DNA of 64,000 nucleotides from contig CP136064.1 of the NCBI GenBank assembly GCA_032622095.1, positions 181,630,011-181,694,010 on the forward strand, written 5' to 3'. The translations under genes were made by a program, and so were the position numbers. This DNA comes from Siphonodentalium dalli. Lineage: Eukaryota; Mollusca; Scaphopoda; Gadilida; Siphonodentaliidae. Every line of letters starts with the position of its first letter. Positions within the stretch are counted from its first letter, which is position 1. Below, piece by piece: positions 29,328 through 40,143 of the stretch. The notes beneath the pieces are model-generated. The model was not told the origin of the DNA and made no database searches. It saw only the letters and a program-made list of their open reading frames with translations.

Positions 29328-29813
29328 CACGGTGGGGAATCACGTGGTTTTGAGGTTGGTGAGTACCACGCATTCAAAATAAACAAACGCACAAAAACAT
29401 AATATTTGAGGAACTGACATAAAACATAGCATTTTGACTGTTACGAGAACGTGCTTGTTTATTTTTAAAACAAGTTGGAACCTTATTTGTTCCGAAACAC
29501 TCAGTGGTTTTCTGCAATATTCTGACCAAAGTTGTCAGGCGGAGGTTCGTGGAATACACAAGTCCATGCTTCTATGAGAATCCTTTAACTGACAACTTTG
29601 GTCAGAATATCAGAACAAACAACTGAGTTTGGACACAAATGACATCATCAGCTTGTTTGAAAAATAGTAAATCATATGCTCATAGCTGCCAAAATAATAT
29701 GTAATATATCATTACCCTAGTTTATTACCTTTTTCATCGTTTCTGGTGGTGTTTGCGAATGCGTCCACCATTTTGGTACTCATCAACTCGAAACCACGTG
29801 ATTCACCACCGTG
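29328..29813. mobile_element. MITE with CACGGTGG...CCACCGTG ends
   Basis: CACGGTGGGGAATCACGTGG at 29328 and its near-complement ending at 29813 form about 43-bp arms. An inner pair (ATATTCTGACCAAAGTTGTC and complement) lies at 29517 and 29590. AAATT borders both ends and may be a 5-bp target duplication. It abuts the preceding foldback element. Confidence 0.75.
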
Positions 29814-30364
29814 AAATTCATGATTATAACAAGGAGGAAATAAACCTTCTTTTTCTAGCTATATCATGGCTGTTCAAGTATAAATACTAAGGATGAGTTT
29901 CCTTAACAAAAAAACAGTAAGTAAAATATACACTTTAATAGTAGGACATTTCTATAGTGCTTATTCAAGGTTCTAAGCGCTGGACATAAATGCAACATAA
30001 TTAATTATATACGTGAATATATTCTCATTTATTAACCTGTTATTCAACCGATTGTATTGGACATTTCTTTACAATGAGCTTTCCAATGAAGTATGAAACA
30101 AATTTTTACCAATTTCAAACTAGGCTCTCCCATTCAAATGGATCCATGTAGAAAAGACCAATAATAATTCAATATCTCATTTCTTATGCATTTTCTTCTC
30201 TAAAATATATGCAGGACTGCAAATTTGAGGCAAACTACTGTTAAGTTCGCCTGGAGGTTATCTAAAACGAAAATGCGACAAAAAAAAAAAAGGTTGTGCC
30301 AAAGTTTTATGTAGGTCTCACGATAACTGATTCTCACCTTAATTTTTGCTCAATCAAATACCAA
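29814..30364. other. Unique intergenic sequence
   Basis: AT-rich sequence with no recognisable gene or repeat. Confidence 0.5.
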
Positions 30365-30915
30365 AATGAGACATTCAAACAAGAGGTGAGCACTCAAGTG
30401 CTAGCATACCCCCACCGTGGCAAATTCAACCCGCATTATCCGTAAACCCAACAAAAAAGATTTTTAACTTTAAAGAACAATTCGGACTAATAATATCGGT
30501 ATGGTGTCACAAGAAGCTTGTACAGAAAAAATTATTCAAATTGGTTCATATTTGTTGAAGTTATTAAGTCTGACAGAATTTTCTAAGTCAGAATAAGTCG
30601 AAAGTGTAATATTACGAAAACAAATCTGAGCCAATCCCTAGCCGCATCACGTAGAGAGGGTATTGTGAGAAGCATGTATACCAAAAATTATTGAAATCGG
30701 TTCATATTTGTTAAAGTTATTAAGTCGGACCGAACCGCAATTAGCATCATGCGGAGAGGCAGTCCTAAGGAGATTGCATACAAAAAATTATTGAAATCGG
30801 TTCATAGTTGTTCGAGTTATGAGGTTGGACGGACGGCTAGACAAACGGAGGGAGAAATTGTGATGGACGGACGGACGCAGTCAATCCAGTACACCCCCCA
30901 TTTTCTTCGAAAGTG
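30365..30915 (-). repeat. Short array with GACGGACG tail
   Basis: Three degenerate units contain AAATCGGTTCATATTTGTT and AAGTTATTAAGTCGGAC-like motifs. The tail GGACGGACGGACGCAGTC and TACACCCCCCATTTTC is the inverted form of the microsatellite header used at about 24600. The 102-codon frame is repeat-derived. Confidence 0.7.
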
Positions 30916-31495
30916 GGGGTATAATTATTACGGTAGTTCAATGAGTTGCCCACATGTTGTCAATAATACCAGTTGTAGTGATTATAACAGTTTGTATAAC
31001 ACTTCTGCTAACCTATGGCATGGGTTACCTAAGCACAAACAGGCGAATGAAAAATAGGTTACACATAATTTTGAAATCTGCAGGCCTGATATGCAGAATT
31101 GAGCATAGCCAAAAAGCTGAATTGGGTATTAATTTCTGGTGAAGTGTTCATGAATTAGATTCCTATACATAAGCTTTTGGCTAGCTAAATACCGGTCTTT
31201 CAAACTAGAGGTTTCATTACAGATATTTATCAGACTGACTAAATACCAACATAGATTTCTGGGAGATTAGTTATCTTCCGGAAAACTATTAGTGTCCCAA
31301 AAATGATTATTTTGAGAAAAGGTGCATGATGCTGATAAAAGGAAAGATATAGTTATAACAATAATGGAAGCTTTTCATGAAAAATACTCTACACGTCTCA
31401 ATTTCATAAGCAAGTAGTTTTGGCTACTTCACATATTATGGCCTATTTTCCCATCTATAATCATATCAGCAAATCCAATATTAGCAATGGATTAA
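30916..31495. other. Unique intergenic sequence
   Basis: No gene or repeat recognised. Confidence 0.5.
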
Positions 31496-31964
31496 AGGTA
31501 CTCAACCCGATAAAACTCCTCTCAATTACTATTTCAATGGCTTCGGGGGTAAAAAATATTTGATTCGAGTCGAGGAAGTCACCCATCAAAGCTCAGATTT
31601 GTTAGATATCGATTTTAGAAATCTATTATTTTTCATTATCGGGAATACTATCTGGCCCAGAACTCAGTCAAAATTGCGTTAAAATTACCACTTGATTTTA
31701 GAGTTATTCATCCTTGTCTGTTTGAATAGATTTGGAGTACACATCCAGAGCAGATTACGACAGTTATTAGTACTCATCTCGAGAACATAACAAATTTGAA
31801 AAATAAATATCTAATAACTCTGAGCTTTGTTTGATGGGTTCCTCGACTCGAATCAAATATTTTTTACCCCCAAAGCCAAAGAAATAGTAATATAGGACCC
31901 TCTGATCGGATTGTTGTTGTTGGAATCTGTTGAGATGGGGACCCTCTTTACGGGTTGAGTACCT
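31496..31964. mobile_element. TTAA foldback element, family R, copy 3 (complete)
   Basis: Both ends are AGGTACTCAACCCG/complement and both are bordered by TTAA (31492-31495, 31965-31968). It is 469 bp, in the opposite orientation to the copy at 26149, and shows the complete structure of the family: arms of about 120 bp and a 150-bp asymmetric centre. Confidence 0.85.
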
Positions 31965-31968
31965 TTAA

Positions 31969-33390
31969 GAGTTCTATATTTATGAGGATTAGATTGAAAA
32001 ACTTAAACATCTCACTCCAAGGCATCTAGGGAAAATAGATAGGTTTATATATTGGCAACACTCACACACAATTGTTTCACAGAAGTATCAGTCACATTCA
32101 ATATGGATTATAATAGTGCGTTTCATGTCTGGTCCTAGAGCGATGAAATTGATGGGAACTGTTATGGTCTCTGGATGATTTGAAGTTTGATGTTGAAGTG
32201 TTCTCCAGTGTCAAACAATAAAATTTTCAGTTTCAGAACTCATATCCATCATTTGGTAGCATGGTATGCTTTTCATTGACAAATTCTATTACTGGAACTA
32301 TTATTGCAATGCATTGGATTACTTTTGTATGAGATTTCAAGCAGGAAGGGAAGATATGAGGAAATAATTGGTTACAAGATGATTTTTACTGTAAAAAAAA
32401 AATCAACAACTTTCACATAATGACTTTCGAATCAATAGTTTTCTGAATTTTCATATGATCGGAATAAACATTAAAATTTAGGCTACATAAACACAAAATA
32501 GTTCATTTCTCAAGGAATTTTTAAACTTCATCTGTAAAATCCTCTAAATGAGTACTTGCCATCAAACTTGATTCAACAGAGTTTAGTCAACAAATTTGTA
32601 TTTAACCCTTTGTATAGTAAATACTCATTGACAAGTAGTTGCCTTAGGAAATGTTCAGATAATAAGTTCAACAAACGACCATAGGTCATTTATCATTCCA
32701 GTATAGAAAGGGTTGAAAACAATGTCTTAATAAATGGTGATCTATTCTTATTGAAACAAGATATTGGTGCACCATGTGTGTGAAGGTCTGTCAGGTGAAT
32801 TGGGTTGGGCAGTACTTATCTATATGTATTTTATTTATTTATGACATATCATATAAAGTATGTAAGATACGCAGGTTTTCTTACGGCAACAAGACTTTCC
32901 CCGAGAAACAAACTATTTTTTTTATTTGTCCTTATAAAACCTTCGATTTCTTCACAAAATCAATGGGAGGAATATGTGTGCATATCAGTGAACTGTACAA
33001 GTAACTATGTTATGATAAATGAACAAACTGGAGGAACAACATATGGCTGCTAAATGCTAAAAATCAATAGAATAAAATAGCAACATAACACATGATAACA
33101 TGGGGAAGTCATTGACAGGTAAAAATAAGATAAGATTAGTTAACAACAATGCTTACAATACAAGGTATATCACAAATATATACACAATTTCTGGCTCAAA
33201 GATGTATTCAGGGCACCAATCAAATTTTTATGTAACCTGTGAAAGAGTCTAGTGAATAAAATTACACGTTTGAAATCAGACATTATTTTGTTTGATAATG
33301 AATTTTATATTAATTTATTTCATGTTATTTCGTGTTTTAGAGGGACAAAATACTCACAAAAATATTTAGTTTTCATAACAAGATCATATT
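31969..33390. other. Unique intergenic sequence with a small CCCTTT inverted repeat
   Basis: 32606-32712 has CCCTTTGTATAG after TTAA and CTATAGAAAGGG-like sequence before TTGA, possibly a 107-bp TTAA-type MITE. Otherwise AT-rich with no gene recognised. Confidence 0.45.
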
Positions 33391-33394
33391 CCTT

Positions 33395-34010
33395 GGTGTG
33401 TGTGTGTGTCTCTCTCTCTCTCTATATATATGTACTAGCCGATGAGCCCGACGTTGTCCGGGCTATTCAAAAACCAAATTTCAAGTCCGGGCTAGATAGC
33501 TCTACCCGTTTCCGAGATCTGGTCTGCGCATGCGCGAAGCTGGCGTCGCACGGGCTCGGCGACCCGATAAAATTTGTATCCGAGGAAAGATACATTCACA
33601 TGCCAAATTTCAAGTCGATAGCTCCACCTGTTTCCGAGATCTGGTCTACGCGAAGCTGGCGTCGCACAGGCTCGGCGACCCGATAAAATTCGTATCCGGG
33701 GCAAGATACATTCACATACCAAATTTCAAGTCGATAGCTCCACCCGTTTCCTATATCTCGTCTGCGCATGCGCGAAGCTGGCGTCGCACGGGCTCGGCGA
33801 CCCGATAAAATTTGTATCCGGGCAAGATACATTCACATAGCAAATTTCAAGTCGATAGCGCCACCCGTTTCCGAGATCTCGTCTGTGCATGCGCGAAGCG
33901 GGCTCGCCAATACGACAACGTCGACCGCCTGGTCAAACTACACACATGTACCAAGTTTCGGCCCGATCGGTCGAGAATCGTAGATTTGTATAAATGACAG
34001 ACATACAAAC
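33395..34010 (+). repeat. 125-bp tandem array headed by TG/TC/TA microsatellite
   Basis: (TG)n(TC)n(TA)n at 33398-33432 is followed by TAGCCGATGAGCCCGACGTT, then about four units of about 120 bp containing TCGATAGCTCCACCCGTTTC, GCGCATGCGCGAAGC and GGGCTCGGCGACCCGATAAA. CpG content is far above the surroundings. Several overlapping frames on both strands are repeat-derived. Confidence 0.85.
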
Positions 34011-34100
34011 AGACAGAGGTCTTCAAAATATATCATAGATATATATATATATATATATATATATCTCATATATATTTTGAAGACCTCTGTCTGTCTGTAT
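34011..34100. repeat. Palindrome around an (AT)n tract
   Basis: ACATACAAACAGACAGAGGT and TCTTCAAAATATAT on the left pair with ATATATTTTGAAGA and CCTCTGTCTGTCTGTATGT on the right, around an (AT) tract. It marks the centre of the head-to-head arrangement 33431-34795. Confidence 0.8.
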
Positions 34101-34499
34101 GTCCTTTATAGAATCGAAAACGGGTTGACCGATCGATACCAAACTTCCTATCTAAAGGTAAAATCCCACGGGAATCGTCGACGTCGCATTTTGGACAAGC
34201 TCTGAGCACCGATTATCCACTCCCAATCATCAAAATCACCGCAAACGCCACTTCGGGGGTTAAGGCATCAACGATCTTTATATTGACCATATTCGGAGGT
34301 GTTAAGGATTAACGCTCTTTATTACAATCGAAGCTGCTAAATGGCTACCCATGCGTAAAATACAGATGCAAAACGAAACGCGGAATGCAATTATCTCGAT
34401 TAAAAAGGCAGAATGGGTTGTTGTGTCATATATGCCCTAGGAACAGGGGAATTTTTCATGGGGTCAGTCTGAGGGACGGGTACCATGAATTAATTCATG

Positions 34500-34800
34500 A
34501 AAAACAAAAAATGCGTGTTGGTACGTGTGTGTAGTTTGACCAGGCGGTCGTCCTTGTCGTATTGGCGAGCCCGTGCAGCGCATGCGCTGACGAGATCTCG
34601 GAAACGGGTGGAGCTATCGACTTGAAATTTGCTATGTGAATGTATCTTGCCCCGGATACGATTTTTATCGGGTCGCCGAGCCCGTGCGACGCAAGCTTCG
34701 CGCATGCGCAGAACAGATCTCGGAAACGGGTGGAGCTATCGAAATTTGGTTTTTGAATAGCCCGGACAACGTCGGGCTCATCGGCTAGTATATATATATA
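34500..34800 (-). repeat. Inverted copy of the CCGATGAGCCCGACG array
   Basis: About two units are in reverse complement to 33431-34010, ending with the complement of the header (CGTCGGGCTCATCGGCTA) at about 34770-34788 and a TATATA tract. 34100-34490 between the two has no recognisable feature. Confidence 0.85.
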
Positions 34801-36190
34801 TATGGCATAGTTTATATGACACATTTTCTTTCACCATTTTTTCATCAGAGCAAATAAAAAAAAATGTAATAAATTAGAATTTGTGTATGGTTGTTGTAAC
34901 TGGTGGTTGGGAACTCTGAATACATCTTTAAATTTATATGTATAGACAGAATTACATATAAACAATATTTATAATGTTGGTGTTATAATATTGATGACTT
35001 CTTCAATATGATTCAGAGACAAGAGCAATGTCCTTTAATTTCCTGTACCTGCGAACTGCTTCTGAATACGAGTCCCTTCATAAAGCCATGGCTCTGCGGC
35101 GATCCATTCACTGTTTCCTATTCTACTTCATATTTGCAAGGATCTATAAACTGCCATGATATTGAATGCGCCGTGTGAAACATGATCATTTGCACTGATG
35201 ATGTAATCAAATGAACATCGTAAATTAACCATAATGAACACTTGTAAGTGTAACTCTATCTAGCTATTATAGTGGTATTTGACTATTTCATATACTGGGA
35301 AACAACAGTTCGCAACTTACATTGGACATAAATAGTAGAAATTCACAACTTACATTGGACATAAATAGTAGAAATTTTGACAGGTATTGGTTTTCTTTTT
35401 CTTTTACACCAGAAGGAAGCACTTCTATGGAAATTCAAATATCTGCTATGATATATGACTACATTACTTTGAATGTTTGAAACATTATGCACATTGTTTC
35501 AAATAACGCTTGTTTAAATGTATGTGTATTATAGAATTTATCTTCATTATGTATGGTTTTAACTACATAAACTTAATCGTTACAAGGGTTTTTTCTTAGG
35601 TCGTTTGTTGAACTTATTATCTGAACATTTCTCTCGAATAAATAGGACTCATTCTGCACTTTTATTAACTGTTGTCTGCTTATTTTTCTTGAACACTCCT
35701 CTAGATAATGAATAGAATGTTCCAATATGTAATTTTATTACTAAATTGGAGAATCCATTCAGTATACAAAGGGTTAATTGTCGAATAATAGCTACGAATG
35801 TCATTTCCAAATCTGATGTAAATATCATGTTTAAAAGAAGTCTTGATCTCAGAAACAAAAATATTTATTTCCATGAACAATTTTCTCAATACGGCTAAAT
35901 CATGCTTTCCTATCAAAAAGTCACCCGATAGGATAAAGATCCACACAAAAGAAAACTTGAAACATAACAGCTGTGAACAGTATCCTAAAAAATAGCAACT
36001 CATGTAAACACCAGGTTGAAGGTTTGAATTTTGCTAAACAATAGCGCTGACGATAAAGCAACACTGATCTTAGTAAGCTTTATAAAAGTTAATTGCAAAG
36101 CTTACATCATTCAAAGATAAATTAACCATGGCTTAACAACATCCCAAAACAATCATACTCAAAATTGCACAAATAAACCAGCAATTTTGC
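34801..36190. other. Unique intergenic sequence with a 34-bp direct duplication
   Basis: ACTTACATTGGACATAAATA with flanks is present twice in direct tandem at about 35308-35375. Frames of up to 100 codons show no domain. No gene recognised. Confidence 0.5.
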
Positions 36191-36195
36191 TGTTA

Positions 36196-36682
36196 GGTCA
36201 TGCCATGAATCTCTACTCTGGCTGACGCCGGTAGAGATCATATTCCGCCAGTACAAAACCTGGGAACTCTTTGAAGGTTTGCAGGGAACCTTATGAAGTC
36301 GAAAAATAACACGGGGAATATATTTCTTAGGTATTATCTGTTCCTTAATAATGCACTCCACTGTAGGTGAAGGTTCCAACTCTAAATTGTATGCTTATAT
36401 TGATATCACAATAAACATTCAATTAATTACCCAGGAGAAATTCCTTAATTGTAAGAAACACAAAACAAAATCGCTTACAAAGTCACTTAAATCATGAAAT
36501 ATCAAGTTGGGACTTTCACCTACAGATAACAGATAACAGATAATAACAAAAAAATATATTCCCCGCATTATTTTTTCGATTTTATAAGGTTTCTTTGTCA
36601 AAACTTCAAAAAGTTCCAAGGTTTTGTACTGGCAGAATATGATCTCTACAGGCGTTAGCCAGAGTAGAGATTCATGGCATGA
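36196..36682. mobile_element. Foldback element with arms of about 170 bp
   Basis: GGTCATGCCATGAATCTCTA on the left pairs with TAGAGATTCATGGCATGATC on the right. Pairing continues through GATCATATTCCGCCAGTAC and AAATATATTCCCCGCATTA-type sequence. No target duplication was resolved. Confidence 0.8.
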
Positions 36683-36779
36683 TCTAGTTTGCTGTATGCC
36701 AAAAGCTTATATGAATTTTGAGTTGGAAACTAATTTGATGATGAATATGTATAGCTGTATGAGTCTTGATCAAGTTATA

Positions 36780-36937
36780 AGATGACAGGAATTGAATAAC
36801 ACCTTTAGAGATTTTAGAGTGTATAATGCACACGAGCTTTCGGCCTTCTGTGAAGCCTTTATCACAGGCCAAAATCTTGTGTGCATTATACACTAATGAG
36901 TCTATAAAGGTGTTATCATTCAATTCCTGTCATCTTT
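36780..36937. mobile_element. Foldback MITE, 158 bp
   Basis: AGATGACAGGAATTGAATAA and GTGTATAATGCACAC on the left pair with GTGTGCATTATACAC and TTCAATTCCTGTCATCTT on the right. The loop contains a smaller palindrome, GGCCTTCTGTGAAGCC/GGCTTTATCACAGGCC-like. Confidence 0.8.
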
Positions 36938-37361
36938 TAACTAATTTGAGTAATATACATTGTTCTGTTGAAGGCTGTTAATTGTTAATCAAACAACAAA
37001 GTAATTAGTACTTGGACTAGTACAGCATACTGTAAGTTATCATGAAAACTTCTTGAAAGCATGGACAATTGACAGCGCTGTCTGTTTAAGGAGATGTACT
37101 ATTAACAAATTCATACTTATTTGACTGTCAGAGCTATTGATTAGTTAAAATGTCAACACTACAATGTTTATGTATTTTTTTGTGTAATATAACTAAGATT
37201 CAGTAATTTTACTGGTAGGTCTATTCAACAGCTTTTAAAGTAAATAGTCAATTCACACCACTTGAATAAAATGAGATAGCTCGAAATAATAGTTTTTATA
37301 GGTGCTTTTGAAACGTTTCCCATTAAAGATTGACTATCTATAGAATACATAGAGGAAATAT

Positions 37362-37449
37362 CTCATTTGTGTCTGGAAAGAAATATCAAATTTTCACTCG
37401 CTAGCTGCGAGTGTAAATTTGATATTTCTTTCCAGACACGAATGAGATG
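37362..37449. repeat. Near-perfect 42-bp hairpin
   Basis: Arms of about 42 bp (inner part ATTTTCACTCGC / GCGAGTGTAAAT, outer part TGTGTCTGGAAAGAAATATC and complement) around TAGCT differ at only a few positions. If transcribed it would make a long stem. It lies about 570 bases beyond the stop codon of the zinc-finger gene. Confidence 0.85.
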
Positions 37450-38017
37450 TTTCAATTGTTCAAACAAAAACCGTAGGTGTTCTTTTTATTATATGCGCCT
37501 TAATATTAATGCTTAAAGTTGCTAAATTGTGCAGCATTTTAACTTTTAAAGGAACAACAAATTAAAGAATACAAGGAAAGCAACACCTGGTTGACCCAAA
37601 TTTCGGACACAGATGAGCTGTACATGTAGGTTGCAAATGACGTCATCCGTCAAGCTACAGTGAAATAACAGAAAGCTACAATGAAATAACAAAATGCGAT
37701 TTCACTGTAGCTTCCAAGAGATATACACGACATTTTACATTTTGGTTATTTTCCGCTATTTTATAGGCAAACGTATAATAAAAATCCGTATTTATCAAAA
37801 AGCCTTGGTGCAGAGTTTCTTTAATATTCATAATTCAGTCACGACTCTGCATTCAATATCTACAGGATATGTGTCACTTACCCAATAATCACTTCGTTAT
37901 TTACAACAGTACTCTTCGTCAATTCTCCAGAGAAATATTTTTAATAAGAAAATGGTTGATAAAGTGAAATTCATGTCAAAAACAATCTAATCATTAATAA
38001 GAAACTTTGTTGAACAT
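37450..38017 (-). other. 3' flank of the zinc-finger gene
   Basis: Probable 3' UTR on the minus strand. A small inverted repeat, AAGCTACAGTGAAAT and its complement, lies at about 37652-37715. A minus-strand AATAAA is at 37490-37485; no better poly(A) signal was found. Confidence 0.45.
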
Positions 38018-40143
38018 TTATTCCGTTTGGACATAATAGACTTGACCGTCACCTCCAGCTGAACTGTTAGCTATAGAGACAGTTCCATCTGTACCAACAT
38101 TTAAAACACCACCGTTGCCAAGCATACTCAGCAATTCAGCAGACTGTGAAGCATCTATCTGTAGCACCGTGCCATCGCCATTGACTGCGATAGTTTCCGT
38201 CTGAGTTGTTCCAGCACCGCTATCCTCTGAAACAACTTTCAAGCCTTCAGCTGATACAGGCTGAAGAGTTCCATCTTCACTAATCTGATAATAGCTCTGT
38301 CCAACCTCCCCAGGCATATTTAGATCACCAACATCCTTCCCAAGAGCAGTGGCGGTGCCGTCATCATTAACAATGTAATATTGGTAACTTGACTCGCCGT
38401 CCTCTTCAGGAGACTGTTCAGTCACTTGACTCGTAACCTGCATTGGTTCTGTAGCCTGACTGGCTACTTGTAAAGGTTGGGTTATCTGGGTAGTCACTTG
38501 CGCTGGTTCGACCACTTGACTGGTAACCTGCATGGGCTTACTGGTGGTCTGTAAATCAGTGATAACTTGACTGGTGATCTGCGCCGATACAGTAGCTGGA
38601 ATGGATGTCTGAATTGTTGGTGCTGGAACTTCTGGCTTTAACCCCACCTCTTTGGCGAGAATATCGGAACCTATGGTCGCCATCGACTCGCCAGGTTTAG
38701 TAACAAGTGATGAGAGGTTACCGCTCCCTTGGAGTAATGACTTCTGTGCAATTCCAACTTGACCACCATCGCTAGCTTCTTCAGGTTTCGCACCATTTTG
38801 ATGTGTTTTCAGCGGCGTTCCAGTTGCTGGTTTTGAGGTTGTTGTTGGTCGATGGTTTATTGCGTGAGTCGTAACAGCTGCTAATGTAGCAAACAATTCC
38901 CCACAAACTCCACATTTATACATAACATTCCCGCTGCTGCCATCACACATATGTTTCTTCAAAGCTGCTGCAGTTGCAAAGCCCTTCTGACATCCGTTAC
39001 ACGTATGCTTCAACACAGATTGAGTATGTTTCAGCATGTGTGCTTTTATTCTATACTTGTCTGCGAAAGTCTGATTACATACTTCACACACGAATGCATT
39101 AGGATTTGGCACGTGGGTCTTAACATGCCGTGCGAGAGAAACACGATGAGTAAATGTTGCTTGACACAGAGAACAGGCATAAGGTTCCACACCAGAGTGA
39201 GTGTTCATGTGATCCAGAAGCCCCGCCTTGTTGTAGAATCCCCGATCACACTGAGTGCACTGGAAGGGAAGCTGCTTCGAATCCTGAATTGTCCTATGCT
39301 GTGTTTCCATGTGAACAAGCAGCTTATTTCTATCATAAAACTTCACCTGACATCTCGGACAGTCAAAGGTACGACTCACGGGCTCATGCCGAGCCTTGTG
39401 CGTTATCAAATAACTTTCCTTGCTGAATGTCTTTGCACACTGCTTACACTTATAAACAATATTTCCTTCTTTATCAATGTATTTCTCATCGTCGATATCA
39501 TCAGCTTGGGAGCCAGCGTCAGTCATCACTTTTCTCTGTGGTTCAATAATCTTGAGTGTTTCGTCCTTGATGATAAATTCAGAAGAACTTTTGTTCATTA
39601 TTTTCGTTACACCTTTGATATCACTATCTTTTATAATGTCTAATCCCGATAATTTTAATGGACTTTTAACAGTTGGTGATTCTGCGGCCTTAGGTGCTAA
39701 TATTTTAGCCAGTGAAGGTTCAGAAGTTGGAGATTTGGATGTATCAGCAGGCTTTATCGGCTCAATGGATTTGACTTGATTTATTGCTTTGACTTGCAGA
39801 TTTGACTTGATCAACTCTGTTAACTTTGTAGTGTGAACAGGCTTAACTTGTTCAGGTTTCTTGACAGGGACATGTGGCTTTTGCGGCTCAGATGGTTTGG
39901 CCGGTTTCTCATTTGGTGCACCATCTACTGGTTCGTCAGACGATTTATCAGTTGGCGATTCTTGTGATATTTTATTTTCACTGATATCAACATGGGCAGT
40001 CTTTCCTATTTCCATTGACGAGTCACTCTCACTCAGTCCGTAATCACCATCATGATCACTGACATCAAAGTCCAGTTCTGAGTCATCCCCTTTCTGTTTC
40101 TGCTTGACAACCAAGTCATCAAGTTCCTTGACCACATCTTTTC
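38018..40143 (-). CDS. Zinc-finger gene, exon E (zinc fingers and C-terminus)
   Basis: Acceptor TGCTTTTTCAG borders 40143 and TAA is at 38020-38018. 707 codons encode an acidic start, a Pro/Lys/Val-rich segment, then seven fingers. Six are standard C2H2, for example CKQCAKTFSKESYLITHKAR; the sixth has CNGCQKGFATAAALKKHMC, with Cys in place of the last His. After the fingers come about ten-residue repeats like MQVTSQVTEP and a tail with four DGT-containing repeats. Antisense frames of up to 230 codons are shadows. Confidence 0.93.

Noticed and set aside
32774-33053. Overlapping frames of 76 and 82 codons
   Set aside because: No domain, overlapping in different frames, AT-rich unique sequence.
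33433-33480. CCGATGAG followed by a GC stem resembles part of a hammerhead ribozyme core
   Set aside because: The second core element (GAAA after the stem) and a cleavage-site stem are absent; the sequence continues ATTCAAAAACC.
38951-39779. Plus-strand frames of 230, 90 and 100 codons
   Set aside because: They are antisense to the zinc-finger exon, whose protein is clearly real.
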